In this document: one piece after another, positions 19,595 through 29,471 of the stretch
How positions within the stretch are numbered: position 1 is the first letter of the stretch
Layout: each line of letters begins with the position of its first letter
NCBI RefSeq assembly: GCF_000227135.1
Contig: NC_018259.1
Span: forward strand, 231,140-295,139
Origin: Leishmania donovani
Taxonomy: Eukaryota > Euglenozoa > Kinetoplastea > Trypanosomatida > Trypanosomatidae
DNA length: 64,000 nt
Direction: 5' to 3'
Position numbers and translations under genes: made by a program
The notes under the pieces: generated by a model
What the model saw: the letters and a program-made list of their open reading frames with translations, nothing else
Databases searched by the model: none
What the model was told of the DNA's origin: nothing

Positions 19595-19629
19595 CGCTGT
19601 TTCCTTATGGGAGGTGAATCGGCGCCTTC

Positions 19630-20175
19630 CTGACGAGGGAGGGGACGGCACACCGCGCAGCGCGTGGTATTTCAGGGGTCTGCACCCCATTGTGTGGGGA
19701 GGCGAGGCAGCCTCCACTACCCCTGCCAATGCACAAGCACCTCTGGTGGTGACAGGGTCAGGTGCCTGCGACGAAGGGAGGTCAGAGCGATGCATGGCTG
19801 CTGATGCCGGCGCTCAGGCCCTGGATGGCGTTGCGTGGGGGCGACCTGCGACGGTGAACGCGTCTGTGCAGCCCATATGGCCAGGCAGCGTGTGAGCGTG
19901 ACTGGAGTGCTGCACCTCATGCGCCCCTCGCTGGCCACTGGTGTGGGGAGCCTGAGCCGCCCCGCGGCGGGATGCACGAGGTGGCGACCGGCATAGTGGG
20001 GGCAACTGTGGTGCTGACTGCGAGGCGGCGGGTGGGTAGAGCTTGAGGGCAGGGGGCCGTGCTCGGATGGCTGGGTCGGCGCACGACTGTGATGCGTGTC
20101 GAGTGCTGCTTCGCGCGACGCGATGGGCCTGCGACATGCCGGGCGAGTAGGGTGGGCCTGCACTCATGTAGTCTA
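19630..20175. mobile_element. SIDER-like (short degenerate retroposon) block in LSm4 3' flank
   Basis: A block of roughly 540 bases is GC-rich and purine/pyrimidine-balanced, in sharp contrast to the T/C-rich flanks, and is non-coding in all frames without a credible domain. It begins near GGGGTCTGCACCCC and CCCCTGCCAATGCAC and carries many GGTGG/CCTGG motifs. Size, composition and position just after a stop codon match the SIDER family of truncated ingi/L1Tc-related retroposons that populate Leishmania 3' UTRs and can destabilise mRNA. I cannot align it here, so the class is inferred. Confidence 0.5.
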
Positions 20176-21046
20176 GCAGTGCATGATGAACGGGCTGAAA
20201 AGAGGCGAAGTGGCTGTGTGTGTGTTAGAGGGGGGGGGCAAGACTGCACGATTTTGTGACGCCTCTCCGATGGAACGTTTTCTGCTGCTCCTGCTCTTAT
20301 TGCAAGGCTTTCCGCAGATGGTACACGTGTGCTCGCGTTGTGATGAATGTCTTTCCGGGTGTCTGCGGAGGCGCACGAAGGCGCTCCACTGCGGCAGACA
20401 CTTGAGACCCGAAGAGTTGCGAAAAAGCAAAGCACGGAGAAAGCGCCCAGGCTGCCAGTGCGTGTCTGCGTATGTGCCGGGACGGCTACAAGAGGAGCTG
20501 CATTGTTGAATGATGCGTAAGAGGCCGTGCTTCGCCCTCTCTTGGCAACTGCATATATCTGAGTGCGTGCGCGGGCCGAAACAAGCACCGCGGAGGCCTT
20601 TGAACTCCCCCACTCTCGGCATTCTGCCGTTGATCTTCATTCTCTGCCCCGTTTCCTTTCCCTATCGCTCTCTCTCCGCTCCTTTCGACCTCACCGTGCA
20701 CTGCGCTCACACACACGCACGCAAACGCTTGCATACCTCTGGCGCAAACGTTCACGCCAAACCCGTTCTACCCTCCCCCCCATCCATCCACACACGCCTC
20801 GCTCTGTCTTTCTCTGCCCTTGGCAGGACGACACCTTAGCGATACACGTGGGAGGGTGTTTTGGTTTTCGTGGAGTGTGTGTGTCAGTACACGATAGCAG
20901 CGGCACGTTGTGGGTGTTGCTCCCGGCACTCCGCTCCTTCGCCCCCCAAAAGGAATAAAAGAGAGGGAAGCGCGCCGCTTGTGCGTGCGCGCGTGTGTGT
21001 CTGTGCCTGTGTGCTGTGACGCCGACATCGACAATCAACGACCGTA
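20176..21046. other. Intergenic region
   Basis: A 108-codon frame at 20183-20509 has several Cys and a Leu run but no family resemblance, so I do not call it. Nothing else is seen. Confidence 0.5.
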
Positions 21047-21070
21047 TCTGCTTCTTCCTTTCGTTTCTAG
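21047..21070 (+). promoter_or_regulatory. Candidate spliced-leader acceptor of PAN3
   Basis: CT-rich tract ending in TTTCTAG with AG at 21069-21070. No ATG occurs between it and 21227. Confidence 0.5.
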
Positions 21071-21226
21071 TTTCCCACTTTTTGTTTCGTCTTCCGGTGC
21101 GTGCGCGCTTCTGCGCGTTGTGAGCGGTCTCTCTCCCCTCTCCCTATCCGTGGCGGTTGGTGTGCGTCTACGGCAGTGGAAGGCGCAAGCCAAGCAGACG
21201 TGGAGGAAAAGAGGCGTCGTTGTGTA

Positions 21227-22798
21227 ATGCTAGGCAATAGCCAGCACACTCTTGCCAGCACAACTTGTGGCCTGCACGGCCTCCCTCTTAGCTATCAAGG
21301 CAGCAGCAGCAGCAACAATACGAGAGGCCCCGCGAGCGGCGAGCGTCAAGGAATGAACCCAGTCACTGGAGGCATTCCCGGAGTTGCGAATGGCGCGCAG
21401 ATGATGTCGCCGACGTTTCCGTCGCCCCATAGCCTATACAGCCCGCAGCACCACATGGATGTGTACCGCACGAACGGCAGCCTTTCTTTGGCGGCAGACC
21501 CGTTCCCCGCGACGCCGTACACCCCCATCAGTAGTCTCTTCATGTCTCCCTCCGTGCGCAACTCACTGACCACCCCGCACTCGGTGCGGCCGCGTCGCCC
21601 GGTCACACACGTCACGTCATCGAAGTTTTCCATGTACACCACCATCTACAACCTGGAGCCGGAGCCGAAGCCAAGCGTGATGATGCCCAAGGTGCGCATG
21701 CAGATATACCAGACGAGTGCGCGGTACACCGGCAAGGACATTCTTCTGCGACGGCTTGTGAACGTTCCAGTGAAGGAGGAGGAGTGTGCGGCGGTGAAAG
21801 AGGCACTGCGGCAGTATCGGCACCCCAACCTGGTGCCACTGACGAACCTCTTCGCCACGGAGGAGTTCGTGATGGGCAGCACTGACGTGATCATGGAGTA
21901 CCGCTACATGTCCGGGGCAAAGAGTTTGCAGGAGGCCTTTTTTACAGAGGGACGCCGCGCGACGGAGGGACTGCTGTGGTCCTTCACATGTCAGCTCGTC
22001 GGCCTTCTCCGCTCCTTCCACGAGACCCTTATTCCGTTGCACGGCTTGCACTGGTCAAAGATCATCTACGTCGAGACGACCGGGCGATTCTACTTCACCG
22101 GCTTGGGACTGACAGACCTGCTAGAACCGCGCGGCACAACGGTGCAGCAGCACATCCTCATGAAGCAAGACATCCAAGCCCTCGGCTTTATCCTCTTCCA
22201 GCTCGCCTCTCGGAACCTCAATGCCAAGCTGGAGACCTTCACGAACAAGCAGCCGCTGCCCGGCTTCTCACAGAGCTTCTGGGAGCTCATCAAGACATGT
22301 CTGGAGGGGCACGCCGACTCGGCCCAGCTGTGCCACGCTCTCGGTGAGCGGATGTCGATGGAGGTGGGCCACCAGGAGGGACACACGGACTTTCTAATGT
22401 CCCAGTGCCAAAAGGAGATGCACAACGGCCGTGTGATGCGCCTGCTCATCAAGCTGAGCTTCGCTCTAGAGTCGCCGGCGGAAGTGCACGAGTACACGTC
22501 GGAGAATCAGCGCTATGTTCTGCGCCTCTTCAACCAGTTCCTGTTCAACCAGGTGGATGAGCAGAACCGAGTGAACGTGGACTGGGGCCACGTGTACCAC
22601 TGCCTGAACAAGCTGGACATCGGCTCTGACGAGACGATCCAGCTGATCGGCACGGACACCAGCAACACTGTGCTCGTAGTGAGCTACGCTGACTTGCGTG
22701 CCATGCTCGACAGCGTTTTCGATCGTGTGCAGCAGGTGTCGCAGATGACGACGGACGTCGACCCTCAGCGGTACACCATGACACCTGGTAGCATATAG
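21227..22798 (+). CDS. PAN3: PAN3, pseudokinase subunit of the PAN2-PAN3 poly(A) nuclease
   Basis: A 523-residue PAN3 homologue. PAN3 dimers bind poly(A) and recruit the PAN2 deadenylase, which starts cytoplasmic mRNA shortening. The N-terminal 135 residues are Ser/Pro/Gly-rich and probably disordered. A pseudokinase follows (about 135-390): VRMQIYQTSARYTG, HPNLVPLTNLFAT, and a degenerate catalytic loop reading HGLHWSKIIYVE instead of HRD..N, with FTGLGLTDLL in place of DFG, as is usual for PAN3. A coiled-coil linker leads to the C-terminal knob domain (about 400-505), with NGRVMRLLIKLSF, RYVLRLFNQFLFNQ, VYHCLNKLDIGSDE and VLVVSYADLRAML, all diagnostic. No CCCH zinc finger is visible at the N-terminus. 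The start is the first ATG after the acceptor. Confidence 0.92.
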   Translation: MLGNSQHTLASTTCGLHGLPLSYQGSSSSNNTRGPASGERQGMNPVTGGIPGVANGAQMMSPTFPSPHSLYSPQHHMDVYRTNGSLSLAADPFPATPYTPISSLFMSPSVRNSLTTPHSVRPRRPVTHVTSSKFSMYTTIYNLEPEPKPSVMMPKVRMQIYQTSARYTGKDILLRRLVNVPVKEEECAAVKEALRQYRHPNLVPLTNLFATEEFVMGSTDVIMEYRYMSGAKSLQEAFFTEGRRATEGLLWSFTCQLVGLLRSFHETLIPLHGLHWSKIIYVETTGRFYFTGLGLTDLLEPRGTTVQQHILMKQDIQALGFILFQLASRNLNAKLETFTNKQPLPGFSQSFWELIKTCLEGHADSAQLCHALGERMSMEVGHQEGHTDFLMSQCQKEMHNGRVMRLLIKLSFALESPAEVHEYTSENQRYVLRLFNQFLFNQVDEQNRVNVDWGHVYHCLNKLDIGSDETIQLIGTDTSNTVLVVSYADLRAMLDSVFDRVQQVSQMTTDVDPQRYTMTPGSI

Positions 22799-25202
22799 AC
22801 GCCGCAAGCAAGAGGGTCGCGACGTGGGTACGTCGGCTTGCTCTTGGTGCGCATGCGCGTGTGGCTCTCGATTGAGTGTGCCTGTGTGGAATGGAATGCG
22901 ATGCTCATCTTCGTTCTTTTTTTTTCCTCTTCCCCGTTGCGTTTTGCCTTTCTTGGTATTTGCCGCCCCTGGTGCAGTCTGCGTGTGCGCACAAAGGGAG
23001 GCGAGGGAGGAGAAGGAAAAGGATAAGCATGCACAAGTTCTGCGGGTTGGGCGCCGGTGGGCCTGTGTTCGTCTGTTGTTCTGTATTTGCTCTTTGCCTT
23101 TGGTTTCTTTTTGTCCATCTCTTGGAGTGTGTGTGTGTGTGTGTGTGTAGGTGTGTGTGCCGATGCGCGGGGCACGTGTTCTCCGTTGCTTCATTCATCA
23201 AACGTTGGCGCTCTATTACTACATGGGACTGCGTGTCTGTGTGCCGGTGTTTGGGGAGTGCTTGCACACGGAAAATCGAGGGCGGCTGCTGAGTGAGAAA
23301 GAGAGATAGAGAGATATTGGAATTCACTGTCTGGTCCGTCAAGCATGATTTGCACGATGCACCGGCACAGAGTGCAATCGAACCTTCCTGACGCCTATGA
23401 CGGAGGCGTGAAAGGCAAAGGCGTGCATCCTCTCAGTGCGAACACGTGTGTGTGTACGTCTGATGTCGGCCTTGATGCTAATGACGTAGCACCTTGTGGG
23501 TTCGTCTATGCGTGCGCGGTGTGTTTTTCTCCTCCAGGTTCACCCACCCACCCACACACACTCTCTCGCCCTCTTTCTACGTTCATGTTTGCGTACGCGT
23601 GTGCGCGTGTTTGTGTGTGCGCGTCGGCCGCCGTGGTGGACCACAAGCGTTGGGGCCAGTGCTCTTTGTTCTATTTTTATTTTTCTTGCTCGCGTCCTCT
23701 CTGTTGCTCTCGTTCTTTTGTGTGGGCTCGTGGCGACACGCGTTCTGTATACGTGCGTGTGGGATCGTGCGTGCCGGGTGGTGTCTGTGCGTTGTTATTG
23801 GGACCGTTTTTTTTTTTCTTTTTTTTTTGTCTGTCATGATGTGTATGTGCATGTGCGCGTGTGCGTGTGTGTGTGTGTGTGTCGTCTGCCTTTTCACTGT
23901 TATTTTACTGTTTTTTTTTCCTTTTAGCTCTCTCATGTTTGCCCTCCTCTCGCTCTCCCCGCCTCTCATCCTCGCCCCTTCGGATGTTTTGTTTTGTGTT
24001 GTTGTTCGGCCCTCCTCCCTCTTTCTCGCCTTCCCACCCTCGTGTCGCTTCAGTGCTGCCCCCCTCCCCCTCTGTCTCTCCCGTAATCGCTCTTGTGGTA
24101 TTGATCGCTGGTCTGCGCACGCTTCGCAGCTTTACCTGTTCCGTCCATCTTGACGCTGGTCGAGATTGCAGTAGAGGTGAAGCGGTGGCAAAATGTCTAT
24201 GCTTGTGTGCGTGTGCGCGCGTGTAGGGCAAGCCGGCAAACTGCTTCGAGCGCAGACACATGAAGAGCGTGAGAGGGAGAGCGAGGGAGCTAGGGAAGAG
24301 TTGACCATAGAATGAAGGGATGAGAAGAGAGCGAGAAACGGCGAGAGACAGAGGAAGACTTTAAAGACGCCAACAAGCAAACGAAGAGACAAAACCAAGA
24401 AAACGCGACAGCAGCTAGCAACACAAAAGACGAAACTACCGGGAGGGGCATGCAGTCGCTGTTTTTCGGCGTCTTCCGGGGCCTGCCACCGCTGTCGCCG
24501 TCGTAGTGGCACCTCACGCCCCTTCAGTCTTGCTCTTGTCGCCTCAATCTGTTCCTGGTCGCGCCGTCTCTGAGATGTGCAAAGCCCGACTGAGCGAGGA
24601 TTCTCCCTTTCCAACTCATTTTCTGCGATGCTTGTGCGCACTAGTGGTGCGGAGAGGCAGGCTGTGGCCCTTCCAAGTCACACCATCCCCCTCACTCAGG
24701 GCACAGCGACGCCCACAGCGATGCAGAGGAATTCGGTGAAGAGGCTCGGTTCTGTATGCGGGTATGCTTTTCTGATTGTCTTCTGCTCGTAGAGGGTACG
24801 CTCCGACTCACGCGCGCACACCTTCACATTCAGAGACGTGCGCTACGACTGAGGCCCTTGGCCAACCATGCTGCGCGCCTGTCGAAGGCGCGTTTCTCTT
24901 GCTGCGCGTTTCGACGTGATAGCGATCCCAACACAACACCTCTGTCACTCTCTCTCTTTTTTGATCTCTCTCGTTGCTCTGCGCGTGTGTCTTTGCCCTA
25001 TCGGCGGTATCGGCATCCTCGAGCCGTGCGCCCACGCTCGACAGCAAAGGAGGAACCTCCGCCGCGCTTCAGCTTCATACCTCTGTGCTGAGTATTTCGG
25101 GCGTGCATCCCTTTCTTGCCACCCCCGTCCCTTTCCACTCGTTCTGCCGTTGCAGAGACAGTGCGGATCCCTCTTTTTTTGTTTGGTCTTGTCCTGAGCG
25201 AC
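22799..25202. other. Intergenic region
   Basis: Low-complexity DNA with TG runs at 23127-23148 and 23865-23882 and long T tracts. No supported gene. Confidence 0.6.
23127..23148. repeat. GT dinucleotide run
   Basis: About eleven GT units in the region downstream of PAN3. Confidence 0.9.
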
Positions 25203-25244
25203 GCCCTCTCCCCACTTCCATTCCTCTCGCTCTTTGAAACGCAG
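25203..25244 (+). promoter_or_regulatory. Candidate spliced-leader acceptor of the DNAAF1-like gene
   Basis: CT-rich tract followed by AAACGCAG with AG at 25243-25244. This would leave a leader of only 18 bases before the ATG at 25263, including the upstream ATG at 25255. Confidence 0.5.
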
Positions 25245-25254
25245 AGGCGGTAGC

Positions 25255-25275
25255 ATGCCGGGATGGCGGCGATGA
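25255..25275 (+). promoter_or_regulatory. Six-codon upstream ORF overlapping the DNAAF1-like start
   Basis: The ORF MPGWRR runs from ATG 25255 to TGA 25273-25275 in a different frame. It covers the main ATG at 25263, and its stop overlaps the second in-frame ATG (25272) as ATGA, a layout compatible with termination and reinitiation. Confidence 0.5.
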
Positions 25276-27056
25276 CCAAAGACGTGATTGTGGCCTCGTG
25301 CAAGGCCAATGGCGGCTACGCCGCGCCGTGCCTCAACGATCAGCTCTTTCTTCACTGCTGCGGTTTCACCTTGATTCAGAACCTGGAGCCGTACAAGGAT
25401 GTGAAGGTGCTGTGGCTCGAGCAAAACGCGCTTTCCGAGCTCAGCGGCTTGGAGAGCCAAAAAGACACTCTCGTTTCTCTCTTTGTGCAGAACAACCTCA
25501 TTCGGTCACTATCATCGTTGACGGCGACTCTCCACGGCCTGCGCGTGCTGAACGTGTCGCACAACTACCTGACCTCTCTCCACGGCATTGCCGCGGGGTG
25601 TCCGTCGCTGGAGACGTTGCAGGCGTCTCATAACCAGCTCACGTCTCTCGAAGTGTGCGAGGAGCTCTGGCAGCTGGCTGGCAGCCTCACCAGTGTCGAC
25701 TTGTCCTTCAACCGCATCGAGACCGCCCGCGAGCCGGCCGGCAGAGCCGTCACAGCCCCCGGCGCTACCGCCACCACCGCGGCCGTGGGAGAGTCAGAGT
25801 GCACTGCAGACGACGGCGATGTTCGCATAGTCGACGCTTCGGACATCAGCGCCATCGCACCCGTCGCTGTCTCCACCACGGCGGTTGCGCTTCCCAAGCC
25901 GGACCCGCTCGCCATAGCACAGTTTTTCCAGCACCTCCCGCTGGTCAGCGTCATCTATTTCCAAGGTAACGGACTGTCCCACTGCTTGCGTCACTATCGA
26001 CGCAACATGATCCTGCACCTGCCCGCCCTCACCTACCTCGATGACCGTCCCATTTTTTCAGAGGAGCGCCGTGTGACGGAGGCGTGGGGCCGCGGCGGAG
26101 ACACGGCCGAGGCGGCCGAGCGTGCGACTATCCGCGAGGAAAAGCGTGCACATCTCACCCGGTGCGTAACGTTGCTGACAGAACAGCGAGAGGAGCAACG
26201 GGCGGTGCGGGATCGTCTGACGCGGCAGCTTGACCAGCGCCGCGCGCAGGAGCTGGAGGAGCTGACTCAGCGGCGTCGGCGCGACCGCGACAACCGCGCC
26301 GCCGTGGAGTCTGCAGAGGCTGTCGCCCGTGACGTTGTGGAGAAGGCGGAGCAGGATGCTCGCTGGGACGCTGAGGAGCTCTTCCAGGAGGCCCACAGGG
26401 CCATGTTGGTGGCCGAGACGGAGCGCCGCCACGCCTACGAGCAGCGTGTGGCTGTGAAAGAGGCTGCACAGGCCGCGGCGGAGGAGGCGGTGGCAGAGCG
26501 CAAGGCGGAAACTGGTGCTGGCAGCGGCGACGACGACAGCGACACCGCCAGTGCCGCCGCGGCTGCTGCCCTGAAGGTGCTCGAGGACGCGGCGACGTGT
26601 TCGCCCGACGGATTCTCCTCCACGTGCCGTGACATTGATGCCACCGACACGATCGCGACGACACTCGAGACGCCTCTCTCCCCACCTTCGAGCGTTCTTG
26701 CCGCACTACTGCAGTTGGATGACGACGTTCTGAAAGAGATGGAGATGGAGATTGAGCACGTGCTCCATGACATCAACTCCAACGCACTCCCCACCAAGTA
26801 CGCTTCGACCGCCCTCGACGCTGGGGCAGGGGAGCTCGATCACAGTCGCGCCATGTTCTCAGGCCACCAGGTCTGGGACCGCGCCACGTTGCGTATGGAG
26901 AAGAATGTGCGTGCCGCGGTAGGACACGTGTCGAAGCAGCTGCGGGCACAGCGGAATCAACAGCGGCGTCGCAGCTCTGACGTGCTACAGGAAGAGGTGT
27001 GGCAACGTTTCGAGGAATGGAAAGCGCGCCGGGCCTCTCAGCCGTTGGATTTGTAG
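25263..27056 (+). CDS. DNAAF1/ODA7-like leucine-rich repeat protein (dynein arm assembly)
   Basis: A 597-residue protein of the DNAAF1 (LRRC50, ODA7) type, a cytoplasmic factor needed to preassemble axonemal dynein arms. The N-terminus matches the family: APCLNDQLFLHCCGF, then NLEPYKDVKVLWLEQNAL, followed by LRR units to about residue 160. An Ala/Thr-rich insertion (about 165-215) splits the LRR block before the last repeat. The cap segment YRRNMILHLPALTYLDDRP and FSEERRVTEAWGRGG is the best signature. Residues 280-430 are highly charged (Arg/Glu/Ala-rich), predicting a long coiled coil. The C-terminus is basic and probably unstructured. Starts at 25263 and 25272 are both possible; the second gives a protein three residues shorter. 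Confidence 0.85.
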   Translation: MAAMTKDVIVASCKANGGYAAPCLNDQLFLHCCGFTLIQNLEPYKDVKVLWLEQNALSELSGLESQKDTLVSLFVQNNLIRSLSSLTATLHGLRVLNVSHNYLTSLHGIAAGCPSLETLQASHNQLTSLEVCEELWQLAGSLTSVDLSFNRIETAREPAGRAVTAPGATATTAAVGESECTADDGDVRIVDASDISAIAPVAVSTTAVALPKPDPLAIAQFFQHLPLVSVIYFQGNGLSHCLRHYRRNMILHLPALTYLDDRPIFSEERRVTEAWGRGGDTAEAAERATIREEKRAHLTRCVTLLTEQREEQRAVRDRLTRQLDQRRAQELEELTQRRRRDRDNRAAVESAEAVARDVVEKAEQDARWDAEELFQEAHRAMLVAETERRHAYEQRVAVKEAAQAAAEEAVAERKAETGAGSGDDDSDTASAAAAAALKVLEDAATCSPDGFSSTCRDIDATDTIATTLETPLSPPSSVLAALLQLDDDVLKEMEMEIEHVLHDINSNALPTKYASTALDAGAGELDHSRAMFSGHQVWDRATLRMEKNVRAAVGHVSKQLRAQRNQQRRRSSDVLQEEVWQRFEEWKARRASQPLDL

Positions 27057-28255
27057 GACAGAGAGAGTAAGAGAGGCGGAGCAGGAAGATACCACTCTTC
27101 CTGCTCTGTATTTTGTTCTTTTTCTATTCTCGCTTCAACTGTTCTTCTCCTCCTCCCTATAGACCGTGCCACGTGCCTCTTCGCGATTGCTTCTAACGTG
27201 CGTTTCTCTGCAGATTGCATGCTTGTAGGCCTTTTCTCTCCTCTCCACGTACCCTCTCCCCTCTCCCCCACCCCCTTTCCGCGGCTTTCGCTGTCTGTCT
27301 CAGTCCTCTGCATGATGTAGATATGCCACCGCTGCGCTGTGCTTTGAATCCGATAAAGTAGCGCTTACAGCTCCGTCTTCCTCATTTTTTTTTGTGTGTG
27401 CGCGGCCTCGCTGTGATTGTCCTCTGGGTGGGGTGAGGTGCCGTGCTGCGTGTGTTTGAAAGAGGAAGCAAAGACGAAGGAGGGCATCGCTGTGGTGGTG
27501 CAGAGCTGTGCAACGCAGGGATGCATCCAGCCTTAAGCCCTCCCTGGACTCTTCGCAGCACCTCCGGTGTTTGTTGCCGCTGTCCCCCCATGTAGTTCCC
27601 CACTCGTGTAACGCGATCGGTGAGCAAGAGTCAGTGCGCTCACTCGGCCCCGTCCCCTTCATTCTCTCTGCCCTCCTCCCTCTCCGTGCTTGCACACATA
27701 GGAGTGCAGCTCCGCTCGTTACTTGTCAAAGGCTCTGTAAACACACGCACAGATGACGGCAGCAGGGCCATTTAAATACGAGTGCGGCATCTCAACGTAT
27801 CGAACATCTAGCTCTTGCTCGCGTGAATGCGCCACACGTGAGATACAGAGAAAAGGTGAGTCGTGGTCCGCTATTCAACCACTATGCGCGGTGCGAGAGG
27901 AGAAAGAGAGCCGTGGCTTTGCGCGTGAGCCAGCGTACGCCTGGCAGCATCTTCGCTCCTTTTCTCCAGATCGTATTTCAGCTTGCCTCCCGCGCGGAGC
28001 GCACTGCGCCGTGCGGGAGACGAGCGAGCCTTGCGCCCCCCCCCCTCCCCCCGTACCTGCACCCATGTACGTGCTGCACTGCTCTGCTGTCCGGCTTGTG
28101 TTCTTGTTACTCTCCTGTGTGCCTGCAAATCTCTTGGTTCCTCTGTTCCCTTTTCGCCGCTCCATGCGCTGTGCAACGACATTTGCGCCACGTCTTCCCC
28201 ACCCCTCCCTCCCGCACCAGTGGCAGGGGAGACAGCTGTTAAGCACGTGGGACTT
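27057..28255. other. Intergenic region
   Basis: No gene is supported. The frame of the next gene is open upstream from 27753, but its translation before 28299 is Cys/Ser/Pro-rich and crosses several pyrimidine tracts, so I treat that part as untranslated. Confidence 0.5.
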
Positions 28256-28285
28256 TCTGCTTCCATTCCCGATTTTTTTTTTCAG
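28256..28285 (+). promoter_or_regulatory. Candidate spliced-leader acceptor before 28299
   Basis: A run of T ends in TTTTTCAG with the AG at 28284-28285, 13 bases before the chosen ATG. It is among the strongest acceptor-like sites in the window. Confidence 0.55.
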
Positions 28286-28298
28286 TTCCCTCTCTCGG

Positions 28299-29471
28299 AT
28301 GCCAGGGGCGAGTGACAGAGGAGCCGGTTATGTGTCGTGCCGCATCCATTGTCTACCCGCGTGCTTCTCACGTGCGGCCATTGCCGTTTGCAAGCTGAAC
28401 TCACCAGCGCCAGACATTCCACCGCTTGTCTCTCTCTGCAGGTGTGGACTGCCGGGCTACAGCGCACGGGAAGGTGAAGTGTTCAGCGCAGCGGCCAGCG
28501 GCCTTCATCCACGACAGCAGCTGCCCTTCGTGCTCTCTCGCGTTGCCGCCTCCAAGGCAATTGCGTCGTTGTCGCCCGACGATCGCGCCGCCTGTCTGAA
28601 AGAAAAAGACGGCCTCACCGTCGTGTTCACGGATCGTCGCGAGGCGGCGCCAACGCTGCACGGGTGCTGCCTCAGCATTGCACACGAAGACTCGGTCGCG
28701 GCATCGGTGGCATGGCCAGTGCTATCGTCCGACTCTTCTTCCTTCAAGGACTATAATGCGGCTTCAGAGAGGCTCTACATGGGAGCACAGCTGGCGTGCT
28801 CGCACTCCACTTTGCCTGATGCGACGGCTACCTCTTTGACATACGCAATCGACGTGGCAAACGTGGCGGAGGTTCACCGCGTGCGCAGCCGCTTTCCCCA
28901 CCTCGGCCAGCGGTGGATGCCTCAGTGCACCACGACCGCGTCCGCCGACGATGTAGGGCGTGCTTTAACGTGCGTTCAGAAGCAGCACCAGGAATGTGTG
29001 GCGGCGGTGGGGGCGCCGCGGGACAGCCACGGCGGCGAAGGCGCCAGCGCACGCCAGGCGGCATGCCGCCGAGATGAGTGGTGGAAGCACTTGGCCACGC
29101 CGTATGTCACCGAGGCGGACGCATATGCCGCAGTGGTGCTGGCGCAGCACTGGGGTGCGCGTGAGTGCGCCGTGAAGCTGTTAGGCATCCCTGGTCGCTC
29201 TTTCGCATACGAGTGCGTGCGTGCGCTGCCGCCAGGAGGTGGTGGTGCGGTGATTATGGAGTCCACCCCGTTTACAGCGTCTTTCCTGGTGCCACACACC
29301 CTCTATTCTGCGGAGGTACACGGCGCTGAGGCGGCGACCTTGGCGCGGCAAGGACTGCATCCTCTTCTATACCTCTATACATGGACGGAATGGGTGCCGC
29401 TCAATAACACGGTGGATCTCCCCTACGTGGTGGTGCTGGCCTGCGCACCTTGTCGCTCAGGCGCACGGTGA
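28299..29471 (+). CDS. Hypothetical protein, no recognised family
   Basis: Up to 390 residues from ATG 28299. The body from about residue 60 has coding character (balanced composition, long GC-rich open frame without repeats) but I recognise no domain. Readable segments include SRVAASKAIASLSPDDRAA, DGLTVVFTDRREAAPTLHG, LTYAIDVANVAEVHRVRSR and a C-terminal HPLLYLYTWTEWVPLNN. There is no clear signal peptide or membrane segment. The start is uncertain. 28299 is chosen because it follows the best acceptor by 13 bases, while upstream ATGs lie in pyrimidine-rich DNA. The next in-frame ATG is much further inside and would remove conserved-looking sequence. It may be a trypanosomatid-specific protein. 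Confidence 0.6.
   Translation: MPGASDRGAGYVSCRIHCLPACFSRAAIAVCKLNSPAPDIPPLVSLCRCGLPGYSAREGEVFSAAASGLHPRQQLPFVLSRVAASKAIASLSPDDRAACLKEKDGLTVVFTDRREAAPTLHGCCLSIAHEDSVAASVAWPVLSSDSSSFKDYNAASERLYMGAQLACSHSTLPDATATSLTYAIDVANVAEVHRVRSRFPHLGQRWMPQCTTTASADDVGRALTCVQKQHQECVAAVGAPRDSHGGEGASARQAACRRDEWWKHLATPYVTEADAYAAVVLAQHWGARECAVKLLGIPGRSFAYECVRALPPGGGGAVIMESTPFTASFLVPHTLYSAEVHGAEAATLARQGLHPLLYLYTWTEWVPLNNTVDLPYVVVLACAPCRSGAR

Noticed and set aside
20183..20509. 108-codon frame with several Cys pairs and a Leu run
   Set aside because: No start context, no family resemblance and no pyrimidine tract at a suitable distance.
27753..28298. Upstream extension of the 28299 gene
   Set aside because: It crosses several polypyrimidine tracts and the best splice acceptor, and its composition is unlike coding DNA nearby.
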